Source: Spirosoma rigui
GTDB lineage: Bacteria > Bacteroidota > Bacteroidia > Cytophagales > Spirosomataceae
Assembly (NCBI RefSeq): GCF_002067135.1
Contig: NZ_CP020105.1
Span: 3,844,001-3,908,000, forward strand
Length of the DNA stretch: 64,000 bases
Direction: 5' to 3'
The notes below the pieces were generated by a model. It saw nothing but the letters and a program-made list of their open reading frames with translations. It did no database searches and was not told the origin of the DNA. The translations under genes were made by a program, and so were the position numbers. Shown here piece after piece: positions 53,597 to 62,572 of the stretch. Within the stretch, counting starts at the first letter, position 1, and each line of letters begins with the position of its first letter.

Positions 53597-54115
53597 ATGC
53601 TTTCTGATTTGCCGATTAGGCCATTGACCAAAGCACTCAAATGGTTAGCATGGCTGATGGGGGCCGCTTCGTTTCTGTTGATCAGTAGTATAGTCAGCTT
53701 TAATTATGTAGAACGTGAGAGTAGTGCCGCTCAACTAGCGGCATTTAAACGAATAGAAAGCGACACAATACCAGGAGAGATGGCAAAAAAAGCAGCTACA
53801 GTAGCTAGCTTAATTGCAACACCTAAAAAGTATCACAATCAGTGCGTGTTGGTAAAAGGATTCTTAAGGCTTGAATTCGAAGGTAATAATATCTATTGGC
53901 GACAGAAAGACTATCAAGCCCGTAATTACAAGCATGCCTTCTGGGTGGACTTCACTGACTCGCTCTTACAAACAAAACGTGTTGCGGATTATAATAAGCA
54001 TTACGTTGTGATCGAAGGTGTTTTCAAAGACGGACCAGGAGGGCATGGAAGTTTAAATCCTGGTACAGTTAAAGGTATTACGAGTATAAACGCACTTCAG
54101 AAGGATATGAGATGA
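53597..54115 (+). CDS. Hypothetical membrane-anchored protein with OB-like domain
   Basis: A 172-residue protein with a transmembrane anchor at about residues 15-38 (LMGAASFLLISSIVSFNYV). A domain with the pattern KKYHNQCVLVKGFLRLEFEGNNIYWRQKDY and VDFTDSLL follows, and ends HYVVIEGVFKDGPGGHGSLNPG. This recurring pattern of uncharacterised small proteins suggests a beta-barrel (OB-like) fold; that is inference. The ATG at 53597 begins just before the anchor. The gene is clearly lower in GC than the genes to its left. Confidence 0.65.
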   Translation: MLSDLPIRPLTKALKWLAWLMGAASFLLISSIVSFNYVERESSAAQLAAFKRIESDTIPGEMAKKAATVASLIATPKKYHNQCVLVKGFLRLEFEGNNIYWRQKDYQARNYKHAFWVDFTDSLLQTKRVADYNKHYVVIEGVFKDGPGGHGSLNPGTVKGITSINALQKDMR

Positions 54116-54411
54116 TGCGAGACTGTAAAAAGGCTGTCACCATAGACTGTAGATTATTCTATTCTTATAAGAAGCGAATGCTGGCAACTTAGAAGATAGT
54201 AAAAATCGATAGCCAAGTTACGGTCCTGTTGTCTTGTTTTTGCTAGCCCGAAATATTCAAATTTATAAGAAAAGGGAGATAGCTACTGATTGGCGTAAAA
54301 TGTTAAATGACGTAATTTCTGAATTAATTAACAAATACGTCATTTGACAAGTCAGTTTTATAATTTACATTATGGTATTCTACTTGCTGTAGTAAAGGCT
54401 TTTACCTGATC
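54116..54411. other. AT-rich gap with a terminator-like inverted repeat
   Basis: No gene recognised. An inverted repeat at 54302-54348 lies between two converging genes and may terminate both. Confidence 0.4.
54302..54348. terminator. Inverted repeat between converging genes
   Basis: GTTAAATGACGTA at 54302-54314 pairs with TACGTCATTTGAC at 54336-54348 (12 of 13) around an AT-rich loop. Confidence 0.45.
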
Positions 54412-54684
54412 TTATTTTAGTGATTTTAAGTAATCGATGATCCTGTCGACTAACAATTCACCAGCGGGTAATAACATGTGAGGGGTGCGTGATCTAAGCC
54501 CGTCCGACACCGCTTTTTCGACTGACTTCCTGGTTCGTTTGATGAGTTTAAGAAAGCGCGATTCGTTTTGAATAAAGTAGTTCTCTCTTCGCGTGAACTC
54601 TCCATCATAGCGCTCAGCCGTAGGAGTTATGGATACTTTGCAACTCGTTAGCATGAGCAATGTTACGGCCTTGCCACTGTACAA
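54412..54684 (-). CDS. Hypothetical small lipoprotein-like protein, start uncertain
   Basis: A 90-residue frame opening at TTG 54684. The N-terminus has a hydrophobic run ending in LLMLTSCK, which looks like a lipobox, and the open frame continues a further 10 codons upstream without a usual start codon. The rest is charged, with helices (ESRFLKLIKRTRKSVEKAV). No family recognised. Real but of unknown function, if the start is correct. Confidence 0.45.
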   Translation of the reverse strand: MYSGKAVTLLMLTSCKVSITPTAERYDGEFTRRENYFIQNESRFLKLIKRTRKSVEKAVSDGLRSRTPHMLLPAGELLVDRIIDYLKSLK

Positions 54685-55066
54685 AAGCTGATAATAATTA
54701 GGATATGATTACCCTAGAAACAGTACAGATCTATTAACGAACGTTAGGTTATTGAGGGTAAGCTGATACCGTGTAAAGTTTTTTTTGAAATCAGTCAAAT
54801 AAGTGTCAGAAGGATTCCAGTTAACTCTTATTAGCCAGGGTATTGGCTTCAATAATAATAAAGGATACCTTTATTGAAATCGCATTCGGAAGGTATGGGT
54901 TGATAAATTGACTAAAGATTTCTTGCGCGCCCACTGCTTAAAAGAGATTTCCTTCTCGAAGAGTGAGCCAAGATCCAGTGGACTGATCAGCAAACTAATT
55001 TGGACTTTTCAAGAAAACCCTGCTAAGGAACGTAATCTAATTTTGCCACATAAATTCTTAACAACA
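54685..55066. other. Intergenic promoter region of the first SDR/AraC pair
   Basis: AT-rich, no gene. An inverted repeat AATAAAGG/CCTTTATT lies at 54857-54875, and the -7 candidate TAATTTTG is at 55038. Possible regulatory region of the SDR gene. Confidence 0.4.
55038..55045 (+). promoter_or_regulatory. Candidate -7 promoter element of the first SDR gene
   Basis: TAATTTTG matches the Bacteroidota TAnnTTTG consensus and lies 21 bases before the SDR ATG. Confidence 0.42.
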
Positions 55067-55876
55067 ATGGCAAAGACAGTTTTAGTTACAGGCGCTTCGG
55101 CAGGAATCGGAAAAGCAACGGCCATCTTACTCGCCCAAAATGGCTACAATGTCTACGGGGCCGCCCGCAGGATAGAAAGAATGCACGATCTCCTTAGTTA
55201 CGGCATCAAGCCAATAGGACTGGACGTAACGTCTGAGGAAAGCATTGTCAATTGTGAGCAACAAATTACCAACGAAGCAGGAGCGATTGACATTCTGGTC
55301 AATAATGCCGGCTTTGGTTCGAGTGGTGCGGTAGAAGATCTTTCCATTGATGAGGCACGGTACCAGCTAGATGTTAATGTATTTGGTGCCATGCGGTTGA
55401 CTCAACTGGTACTACCAAAAATGCGGGCAAATAACTGGGGTAAGATCGTGAATATTTCTTCCATAGGTGGTAAAGTTGCCTTTCCTCTGGCCGGTTGGTA
55501 TCACGCCAGTAAATTTGCTCTGGAAGCATTGAGTGACAGCTTACGAATGGAAGTTAAACAATTTGGGATTGACGTTATTGTGATTGAACCGGGTGGGGTA
55601 AAATCAGAGTGGGCCGACATCTCCAATGAAAAAATGACAGCAGTCTCGGGACATACGGCCTATAAAGATATGGTAGTTTCCACGCAAAAAGCGACTACTA
55701 ACCTGGCACTCCCGGAGCCAATCGTTATCGCAGAACTGATAAAAAAAGGTATTGAAGCAAAACGTCCTAAAACGCGGTATGTTGGCGGATACGGGGCAAG
55801 ACCAATCCTTTTTTTACGAAAGATTTTACCTGATACGTTGTTCCAGAAAGTGATTTTAAGTCAAACAAAAGGGTAA
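55067..55876 (+). CDS. SDR family oxidoreductase (first of a mirrored pair)
   Basis: A 269-residue classical SDR with N-terminal TGASAGIG, NNAGFGSSGAVE, the Ser in NISSIGG and Tyr/Lys in YHASKFALEAL. The cofactor position RR after the second strand (GAARRIERM) suggests NADP(H). It ends in a C-terminal helix (YGARPILFLRKILPD) that may be membrane-associated. The AraC regulator gene follows at once on the same strand and probably controls it. The ATG at 55067 was preferred to the 54908 extension. Confidence 0.92.
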   Translation: MAKTVLVTGASAGIGKATAILLAQNGYNVYGAARRIERMHDLLSYGIKPIGLDVTSEESIVNCEQQITNEAGAIDILVNNAGFGSSGAVEDLSIDEARYQLDVNVFGAMRLTQLVLPKMRANNWGKIVNISSIGGKVAFPLAGWYHASKFALEALSDSLRMEVKQFGIDVIVIEPGGVKSEWADISNEKMTAVSGHTAYKDMVVSTQKATTNLALPEPIVIAELIKKGIEAKRPKTRYVGGYGARPILFLRKILPDTLFQKVILSQTKG

Positions 55877-55888
55877 TCCTCATCGGGT

Positions 55889-56707
55889 ATGCAAAAACAG
55901 CCTCAGCAACAGATCGTGTTGTACTCCTGCACAACCGATGAATTCGGACATGATCCTTTTGTGTCCGAGCATTGGCTAGTACTAATTGTTTCGGGAAGTT
56001 CAGAACTGTTTTCTCAACAGGGAATTGTATCAAATCCCGCAGGAACACTGGGTTTGATCAGAAAAAATCAACTAGTGAAAGCGATAAAGAAAGTTGGCAA
56101 TACCCACACGTTTTCGTCTATCAGCATTTGTTTAGATCAAAAAACGTTACAGAAATTTAGTGCCGACTATGGCGTTGTAGCAGACGGCACGTACGTCGGT
56201 GAGTCAAATGTCATTATGGATGTAGATCAGGCTATAAACAACTACTTCACTTCGCTGATGCCCTATTTTGCGCAACCTGAAAAACTGACCCCAACCCTCG
56301 CGCAGATTAAAACAATGGAGGTCATTGAGTTATTGTTACGTAAGGCTTCATTGAAAAACTTTTTATTTGATTTTAGTGAACCGCGTAAACTGGATCTGGA
56401 AGCGTACATGAATCGACATTTTTCGTATAACGTACCCCTCGCCCAATTTGCGAAACTGACAGGCCGGAGCCTTTCGGCCTTTAAACGCGACTTTGCGGTT
56501 ATCTTTCGATCGACTCCTGAACGATGGCTGCAAAAAAAGAAACTGGAAATGGCCTATTTTCTGATTGCACACAAAAAGAAAAAACCATCAGATGTTTACC
56601 TGGAAACCGGCTTTGAAAATCTTTCTCACTTTTCCGTAGCGTTCAAAAAAGAGTATGGCATAAACCCCTCCGTTTTGTTAAAACACACCAATGCGGTGAC
56701 TCCCTGA
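55889..56707 (+). CDS. AraC family transcriptional regulator (first of a pair)
   Basis: A 272-residue regulator. The N-terminal 160 residues are a cupin-like sensing region with no recognised motif. From about residue 165 two helix-turn-helix motifs follow: FAKLTGRSLSAFKRDFAVIFRSTPERWLQKKKLEMA, then DVYLETGFENLSHFSVAFKKEYG. It starts 12 bases after the SDR stop, so it is co-transcribed. It is clearly related to the AraC at 57125-57919, suggesting duplication. Confidence 0.92.
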   Translation: MQKQPQQQIVLYSCTTDEFGHDPFVSEHWLVLIVSGSSELFSQQGIVSNPAGTLGLIRKNQLVKAIKKVGNTHTFSSISICLDQKTLQKFSADYGVVADGTYVGESNVIMDVDQAINNYFTSLMPYFAQPEKLTPTLAQIKTMEVIELLLRKASLKNFLFDFSEPRKLDLEAYMNRHFSYNVPLAQFAKLTGRSLSAFKRDFAVIFRSTPERWLQKKKLEMAYFLIAHKKKKPSDVYLETGFENLSHFSVAFKKEYGINPSVLLKHTNAVTP

Positions 56708-57124
56708 ACCAACACATCCACTGCCAAGCCTTCCTGGGTAGTTCAGTCTAAGCTACTCGAGTTTACGTAATTCCGGGCCCGCCGAGGGCTAGTGGTCATG
56801 CCAGTAGTCTGATCCGGTACGCCTGGAGGTTTGTATGATCCGTGTAGCCTCTCCCTAATCACTGCCGCTGAAATCCACTTATCAGCCCGGGCAGAATTTA
56901 TTGTCGCGTCGGAGCCTAAACCCCTACCATCTTTCAGCGAATGCATTCAAGCCGACTGACGACTGCTGAATTGTTACGCATGTAGGGCGAATAACAGGTA
57001 ACAAAACTCTTTTGCTCAACACGTACAACATTTGTTGATAGCTATGGTGCTGATAAGTCAGCGTTGAGATGGCTATTCGTCGGCGAACGGTATTGCTACA
57101 GGGAGAATGACTCCTGTCGGTGCT
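56708..57124. other. Gap between two converging AraC genes, no gene recognised
   Basis: About 420 bases with only short ORFs that lack motifs. No clear terminator hairpin found by eye. Confidence 0.35.
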
Positions 57125-57919
57125 TTACAGCCCGCTAGCCGCTACTTCTGACGGCGTTTTTCCGAAGGTCTTTTTGAATACAAAAGAGAAATGAGATAAG
57201 TCTTCAAAGCCTACTTCCAGATAGACAGTACCCGGTCTCTGATGTTGATGGCTGAGTTGAAAATAAGCTTCATCCAGTCGTTTTTTCAACAGCCAGCTTC
57301 CTGGCGTCATGCCAAAAGTACTTTTGAAATCCCGCTTGAACGAAGAAAGACTTCGTCCGGTCAGAAATGCAAATTGTTCCAGACTAATATTGAATCGAAA
57401 ATTTTGCTGCATATACGCTTCTAAATCAATCTTGTGGGGGGCACTAAAATTGAAAAAGGTAGCTGCTAATTCGGGTTGCGCACTTAACAAAATCAGTAAA
57501 AGTTCTTCCCGTTTTATATCGGCAAAGGTCTCATCGAGTTTTGAATCACTGGAGTAATACGGCTCCAGTGATTGGATGTACTGTTTAATAAATGGGTTCT
57601 CGTTGACAACCAGAAACGAATCACCGTAGGTTGACGGGCCTGCTGCGTAAGCATGCCGTTGGATAAAGCGTTTCAGGAAGGGCTCATCCAGCGTAATGAT
57701 GATTTTGACAAACTGGTCATCTTCCTTGAATTTGGTATACCGAATTAAGTGATTTTTCCGGGCGATGAAGCAATTCCCAGATTGCAGACCGTAGTGCTTT
57801 CTCCCATCATAGGCCTTTATCGACCCCTTCAGAAGAAACATGAAGTAGTGGTCTGAGATAAGTTGCTCTGGTGAAAGTTCAGGTCCTAAATGACAGGAAT
57901 GTATTTGATTCGTAGTCAA
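57125..57919 (-). CDS. AraC family transcriptional regulator (second of a pair)
   Basis: A 264-residue regulator with the same layout as the paralogue at 55889. The shared DNA-binding segment reads FAFLTGRSLSSFKRDFKSTFGMTPGSWLLKKRLDEAYFQLSH and later TVYLEVGFEDLSHFSFVFKKTFG. It follows the SDR gene on the minus strand by 28 bases, with a possible own -7 element (minus TAAATTTG at 57943-57950). It probably regulates the adjacent SDR gene. Confidence 0.92.
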   Translation of the reverse strand: MTTNQIHSCHLGPELSPEQLISDHYFMFLLKGSIKAYDGRKHYGLQSGNCFIARKNHLIRYTKFKEDDQFVKIIITLDEPFLKRFIQRHAYAAGPSTYGDSFLVVNENPFIKQYIQSLEPYYSSDSKLDETFADIKREELLLILLSAQPELAATFFNFSAPHKIDLEAYMQQNFRFNISLEQFAFLTGRSLSSFKRDFKSTFGMTPGSWLLKKRLDEAYFQLSHQHQRPGTVYLEVGFEDLSHFSFVFKKTFGKTPSEVAASGL

Positions 57920-57942
57920 TTTTTAGAAGGCTGGCGGTAATA

Positions 57943-57950
57943 CAAATTTA
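57943..57950 (-). promoter_or_regulatory. Candidate -7 element for the second AraC gene
   Basis: Minus-strand TAAATTTG overlaps the SDR stop codon and lies 24 bases before the AraC ATG. It suggests that the regulator has some expression of its own; tentative. Confidence 0.32.
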
Positions 57951-58916
57951 CTCCGTAATCTCGCTGTCCAGACTGGCTAAAATAGCCTCTTCTTTGCTGC
58001 GTGGGTGCCAATTTAATAGGTCTTTGGCTTTTCGATTCGACATGTCGATGTAATACGTTGGATCAACAGGTTTAAGGTTGGCGATCATTTCGCCTTTTTC
58101 GGGCCGTTCTTTTTGGATCAGCTGGGCCACATCGTAAAAGCTGACTACGCCGTCAGAGGCCGCTAGAAACCGTTGGCCTTTAGCTTCGGATAGCAACATG
58201 GCTTTGATATGAATATCGGCTACATCACGCACATCAACCACCCCAAAAGTAAATTGGGGGCTTTCGGTAACCGTACCGTCAATGATTGCTTTAACTACTC
58301 CCTCATACGAAGCCGGAACAATACCACCAATAACGGGACCAAAAATGCCTACCGGATTGATAACCGTTAGTTCTAGACCCTCTCCCTGTTCGCTGATAAA
58401 ATGCCAGGCCGCTTTTTCGGCTATCGTTTTGGATTTGATGTAGGCTTGAACCGGAGCATGTTCATCGGTCCAGTCGTTTTCCGTAAAAATATGCCCTCTT
58501 GGATTAATACTGTAGCCAATCGCTGCAAACGAAGAGGTCATCACTACACGTTTGACACCCGCTTTTCGGGCTGCTCTCAAGACCCTTAACGTACCCTCGC
58601 GGGCCGGAATGATGAGTTCGTTCTCGTCTTCAGGCTGTACCAACGGAAAAGGGGAGGCCACGTGCAAAACATAGGTGCATCCTTTAGCCGCTTCGTCCCA
58701 GCCACCATCGGCAGTCAAATCGGCTTCTACATAGGTCAATTTTTCTAAATTGACCATGCCGGATTCGCTCAGCGCCTGCACAATCACTTCTTTCTTCGCC
58801 AAGGAGCGTAGTGTTGTTTTGACGGTATATCCGTTTTGGAGCAGCTTCAAAACGATGTGAACTCCTACAAAACCAGTGCCCCCAGTTACTAATACGGGTG
58901 TAGCTTGATTAGTCAT
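57948..58916 (-). CDS. NAD-dependent epimerase/dehydratase-type (extended SDR) reductase
   Basis: A 322-residue extended SDR: VTGGTGFVGVHIVLKLLQNGYTVKTTLR at the start, VLHVASPFPL, TSSFAAIGY and YIKSKTIAEKAAW (Tyr and Lys of the active site). INPVGIFGPVIGG completes the DFR-like (aldehyde/flavanol reductase) pattern. It probably reduces an aldehyde or ketone. The ATG at 58916 is chosen. It precedes the second AraC gene on the minus strand. Confidence 0.92.
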   Translation of the reverse strand: MTNQATPVLVTGGTGFVGVHIVLKLLQNGYTVKTTLRSLAKKEVIVQALSESGMVNLEKLTYVEADLTADGGWDEAAKGCTYVLHVASPFPLVQPEDENELIIPAREGTLRVLRAARKAGVKRVVMTSSFAAIGYSINPRGHIFTENDWTDEHAPVQAYIKSKTIAEKAAWHFISEQGEGLELTVINPVGIFGPVIGGIVPASYEGVVKAIIDGTVTESPQFTFGVVDVRDVADIHIKAMLLSEAKGQRFLAASDGVVSFYDVAQLIQKERPEKGEMIANLKPVDPTYYIDMSNRKAKDLLNWHPRSKEEAILASLDSEITE

Positions 58917-58969
58917 TGTTTCCTGTTTTAAATACAGAAACAAAATTGGGATGTAAACGAGTGGGGAGG

Positions 58970-59009
58970 TTTGTTGTGAAGGTCAAGTTTTGTTTGTTGT
59001 GAAGGTCAA
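58970..59009. repeat. 17-bp direct repeat upstream of the reductase gene
   Basis: TTTGTTGTGAAGGTCAA occurs identically at 58970-58986 and 58993-59009, 6 bases apart (23-base period), about 54 bases before the reductase ATG. Two direct half-sites about two helical turns apart is the arrangement bound by AraC-type activators, so this is a candidate operator for the linked regulator. Confidence 0.65.
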
Positions 59010-59153
59010 CTGCCCGATCTGCTTAGTTTCACAGTATTTTACCCGTCGACCAACATGGTAGACTTTTCAATCAACCATTTTACAACGTGGGTATGTTTAG
59101 CTATTCGTTATTTTCTGTAGTGATTTGACTATGGTATTTTCAGATGATATAGT

Positions 59154-59672
59154 CTAATCCAGTTGGTTAAGGCCAAATACGAGTAGGTTTCCCGGATTAG
59201 AAGCAATCATCTGCAATTCATTCGAGGTGAATCGCCTGTTTCGAACAGAACTATAGGGGTCAATCTGCAATTGAAAAATAGAGCCGTCCTGAACAGAAAT
59301 CGAGTTAGAAATCCGAAAGCTACCAGCCCGTTGGTGGGATTCGCTATTCTGGGTGAAAAACTCCATCCATAGGGGGACTTGCTTTTTATCTGCCGGCACA
59401 AAATAGTAAATGTAAACATTCATTGACCCGGATTGGCCTCCTGGAATGGGGATAAAGGCTTGAGCAATACCTTTTCGAGTAAAATTCTGCTCCATCAAAA
59501 CTGTTGCCCTGTGGGCACTCACAAAAGTTTGTAACGTAGACTGGCAATTTTTTAACGTTTCGGTTGAATTGATCTTTGAAAAGTCAATCGGTAACTGTGC
59601 CTGAGCTTTTTGCGGCAACACGAGTGAGACAATAAGAAGCAGACTTACAGAAAAGAGCGATATACATTTCAT
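59154..59672 (-). CDS. Hypothetical exported protein
   Basis: A 172-residue protein with a signal peptide (SLFSVSLLLIVSLVLPQKAQAQ). The mature part is a predicted alpha/beta domain rich in Gln and Ser. No family recognised. The ATG at 59672 was chosen because it starts the signal peptide; the upstream extension looks non-coding. Function unknown. Confidence 0.65.
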   Translation of the reverse strand: MKCISLFSVSLLLIVSLVLPQKAQAQLPIDFSKINSTETLKNCQSTLQTFVSAHRATVLMEQNFTRKGIAQAFIPIPGGQSGSMNVYIYYFVPADKKQVPLWMEFFTQNSESHQRAGSFRISNSISVQDGSIFQLQIDPYSSVRNRRFTSNELQMIASNPGNLLVFGLNQLD

Positions 59673-60008
59673 TTTTCGTAGTTTAAATGACTGTTCTACG
59701 AAAGTCAAAATAAGAGTTGAACATGCAATAGAATACTGGACAAACTTTAAGCGATTTTTTTTAATGTGCCAGTCATAAGGGGCGTAAAATAAACTGGCGC
59801 CGAATACCGGTATTGGTGTTCGAACCGTACAAGCGGTCCCGCAAATCACAAGGTACTTAAAAATTGCCTGTTCTGCTCTGGGTTTGTAAATTCTATCGAT
59901 AGACTAATTTTAACAACAAACTTTTAAAGCGGACGGGCATCGCGGCAATTACCTTTCACACCTTTGATTTGCAGGGCCAACGACTGTCTTTTATCAATTT
60001 ACTTCTAT
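59673..60008. other. Intergenic region, AT-rich, no gene recognised
   Basis: About 340 bases between the exported protein and the DedA gene with no gene, repeat or hairpin that stands out. Confidence 0.35.
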
Positions 60009-60569
60009 TTATAACACTTTAGGCTGTCGTAGGAAACGAATGAGCCCCCAAACTAAACCGATCAGGGCTATTATGACGACGGCGGCTAATTCGTGTTGCC
60101 GTAGATCGGTAAGCAGTACGTCCAATCCCTGAGCAATCGTGTTACCTGCCAGGGCAACCACCAGAGCCCAGATCAGCGCTCCCAAGCCATTCAGCAGGGC
60201 AAACTGGCGAGTTGGGTAGGTCGATATACCAATGGCAACCGGAATGAGAGTCCGTAAGCCGAACAGGGCGCGAAACCCTAGCACCAGGCTGCTCCCGTAC
60301 CGCTGCAGCAGGGTATCTACCCGAACCAGACGTGCTTGCCAGGCGGGGCGACGGTTCAGTAGGGCGGGGCCAAAGCGGTTACCAAGCACAAACCAGATCT
60401 GGGCCATCGTAAAGGAGGCCAGAGTGGCCAGACCAATTACGACAGGTAGGGAGAAATAGCCTCGGTGGGCTAGATAAGCGGCCAGGATCAAGAACGCTTC
60501 GCCTTCTAGCAGTATACCCACAAACAGGATGGGATAGCCGTAGGTGATGAGTAAGGATTCCAGATGCAT
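60009..60569 (-). CDS. DedA family membrane protein
   Basis: A 186-residue polytopic protein of the DedA/SNARE-associated family. It shows GYPILFVGILLEGEAFLILAAYLAHRGYFS at the N-terminus, the conserved RFGPALLNRRP region and the motif GFRALFGLRTLIPVAIGISTYPTRQFALLNGLGALIWA. DedA proteins are undecaprenyl-phosphate or lipid transporters of the inner membrane. The ATG at 60569 is chosen; the extension to 60851 does not look coding. Confidence 0.9.
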   Translation of the reverse strand: MHLESLLITYGYPILFVGILLEGEAFLILAAYLAHRGYFSLPVVIGLATLASFTMAQIWFVLGNRFGPALLNRRPAWQARLVRVDTLLQRYGSSLVLGFRALFGLRTLIPVAIGISTYPTRQFALLNGLGALIWALVVALAGNTIAQGLDVLLTDLRQHELAAVVIIALIGLVWGLIRFLRQPKVL

Positions 60570-61369
60570 GCGTCGGGAAATAAGGGTCAGTTGTAGGCAA
60601 GAACTGACGGGTGACGTCTTTGTTTCTGGCTGATGGCCGACTGATGTAGCGCTATTCATGGCCCGTTCACGGGCACTTCGACAAGGCCTTATCTGGCTAG
60701 ACGTTACGCGGAGATAAGACTGAACACCAGGCAAAACAGACCTTAGGTAAACGCTTGTTTCAACACAAATAAAGATGGAAAGTAGGATGATTTGAGTAGT
60801 ATAAACTCGTATTAGTTGTACAAAGAACACACCGTCTGCCTTTGCAAGCATCCCCGGATGAACGTTGACCGGACCGCAGGCGGACCATCGCCGAAGCGGT
60901 AACTAGCTGAATAAACGATAGGGAAGTAGGTACCCTTAGTGAAAAGCCCAGGGCACTACATCGGATAAGGGTTGTTTAGTCAATCAGCTTATGTCGATCG
61001 ATCAATCATGCTAGAGAGGCAAAGCGCTTTCTTCGGTACAATTGACCGTTTACGGTAACAACATACCGTATGTCCCTGACTGATTACCCCGTTTAAGGCA
61101 AGCCATGGTCAAACGATCGTAGTCAAGTCCATCGATCTTGTCCTGAACAGACTAAGAACGTGACAGCGTTACCGGCTCAAGAAAGACCAAATATGGCAGA
61201 TATGGCATCTACAACATAGAGCGATTGATTTAACTGCATAGTAGCTAATTTATTGATTAATAATAGTTTATCTGATTTTTTAAAAAACACTGCTGTAGAA
61301 AAGAAAAAAATATTTCTTTTTTTGTTGTCGAGTATATTATATTTGTGACAACATAAAATCAGATAAAGA
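60570..61369. other. Long AT-rich intergenic region with the VOC gene promoter
   Basis: About 800 bases with no convincing gene. Inverted repeat TACGGTA/TACCGTA is at 61051-61070. The last 150 bases are very AT-rich and carry a candidate -7 element at 61338. Short minus-strand ORFs here look like chance. Confidence 0.4.
61338..61345 (+). promoter_or_regulatory. Candidate -7 promoter element of the VOC gene
   Basis: TATATTTG matches TAnnTTTG and lies 24 bases before the VOC ATG in a very AT-rich stretch. Confidence 0.42.
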
Positions 61370-61729
61370 ATGAGACAGTTAACCTTTGCGTCATTGCAAG
61401 TCAATAATCTGGAAGCATCAACAGACTTCTACCAACAAAAATTAGGTTTTAGCGTGGCCGATCTTAATGCGCAAGCCTGTGTATTTACCTATAATCAAGG
61501 GCAGGCCAGTTTCGCCATTCGTACCCCGCTTGAACCGCTGGAAAGACGAGAGTTGGGGGTTGGCGTAGCGATCTGGTTTGCGGTCGACAAAAATGTAGAT
61601 GAGTTGAAAGCAGAATTCATAAGTAACGGAGTGACCACCGCCGGTCCAGTTATCCAAACCCCTTTCGGCAGGGCATTCCACGTCAAAGATATTGACGGCT
61701 ACAAGCTCACATTTTTAGAGTCAAACTAG
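61370..61729 (+). CDS. VOC family protein (glyoxalase/bleomycin-resistance fold)
   Basis: A 119-residue vicinal-oxygen-chelate protein made of one domain: LQVNNLEASTDFYQQKLGFSVADLN, then LELGVGVAIWFAVDKNVDELKAEF and PFGRAFHVKDIDGYKLTFLE. The closing pattern FxvkDiDGykl is typical. It could be a lyase, dioxygenase or antibiotic-binding protein. A MarR-type regulator follows 63 bases downstream on the same strand, suggesting stress-induced detoxification. Metal ligands cannot be assigned with certainty. Confidence 0.85.
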   Translation: MRQLTFASLQVNNLEASTDFYQQKLGFSVADLNAQACVFTYNQGQASFAIRTPLEPLERRELGVGVAIWFAVDKNVDELKAEFISNGVTTAGPVIQTPFGRAFHVKDIDGYKLTFLESN

Positions 61730-61792
61730 GTCAAGCTACAAACGTATTGCTATCAGCACGTTCCAGGTACACTATTCTACTTATTAATCAGC

Positions 61793-62254
61793 ATGGCTCA
61801 GAATATTGAGTTCCATTTTAAAAGTACCGCCGACAGCCCCGGGTATCTACTGGGCCAACTGACCATGCTCTGGCAACGCAGGCAAAAGCGGGTACTTGAC
61901 CCCTTAGACTTGACCCAAACCCAGTTGGTGTTACTGGCTGCTTTGGGCTGGCTTTCCCGGACCAGTGATGCGGTAACTCAGGTTGACATTGCTAACCAGA
62001 GCAACGCGGATCGCATGATGGTGTCCAAAGTATTACGTACCCTGGAAGACAAAGGGTTCATCAGTCGAAAAGAGCACCCCACCGATACCCGAGCCAAAGT
62101 TATTACGCTGACCGAAGCGGGTGCAATGGTTTTGCAAAAAGCACTCCGGGAGGCCGAGCAGGCAGACGTCGCTTTTTTTTCGCTCTCAGGAACCGAACTT
62201 TCCCGCTTCAATCAAACAATGAGTGCTCTGATCGATCAAAACAAGGACGCATAA
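61793..62254 (+). CDS. MarR family transcriptional regulator
   Basis: A 153-residue winged-helix regulator with DLTQTQLVLLAALGWL, VTQVDIANQSNADRMMVSKVLRTLEDKGFISRKEHPTDTRAKVITLTEAG. The last segment is the wing of MarR proteins. It probably controls the preceding VOC gene, and ligand-induced derepression is usual for the family. No hairpin was found between the two genes. Confidence 0.92.
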   Translation: MAQNIEFHFKSTADSPGYLLGQLTMLWQRRQKRVLDPLDLTQTQLVLLAALGWLSRTSDAVTQVDIANQSNADRMMVSKVLRTLEDKGFISRKEHPTDTRAKVITLTEAGAMVLQKALREAEQADVAFFSLSGTELSRFNQTMSALIDQNKDA

Positions 62255-62572
62255 CCCCTATTTCAGTTTTGTGATTTTTGGTCGTCGGCTCGGCGCAGCT
62301 ACTACCAAATCGCTACGCTGACTATACCGTCTTGGGGTGGGGGTGCGCGGGCGAATGCTCATTTGGAGAAACATTGACCTGTTGAACTCGCTGTTTACCC
62401 TACCTCAAAAATCGCTCATTCTTTAGATACAGCAGCCTTTCCAAAATTGCATCAGGAAGGGCTTTTTACCGTAATCTCATGAAGAGGAGTAGGGGAGAGT
62501 CAATAGTGTGTACCAGAAGTATGAACAGAAGTAATACCTTTGTTACGTCTACATTTCCCCGCTTTTCACCAA
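62255..62572. other. Intergenic region, promoter of the DUF5694 gene
   Basis: About 320 bases with no gene recognised. A TAnnTTTG match at 62535-62542 is the only feature seen. Confidence 0.35.
62535..62542 (+). promoter_or_regulatory. Candidate -7 promoter element
   Basis: TACCTTTG matches TAnnTTTG and is 30 bases upstream of the DUF5694 ATG; no clear -33 box. Confidence 0.35.

Noticed and set aside
56743..56946. A 67-codon minus-strand ORF between the two AraC genes
   Set aside because: No motif, unlikely composition; not enough to call a gene or transposase remnant.
61177..61404. A 75-codon minus-strand ORF over the VOC promoter
   Set aside because: Very AT-rich promoter region with hydrophobic chance product; overlaps the VOC start.
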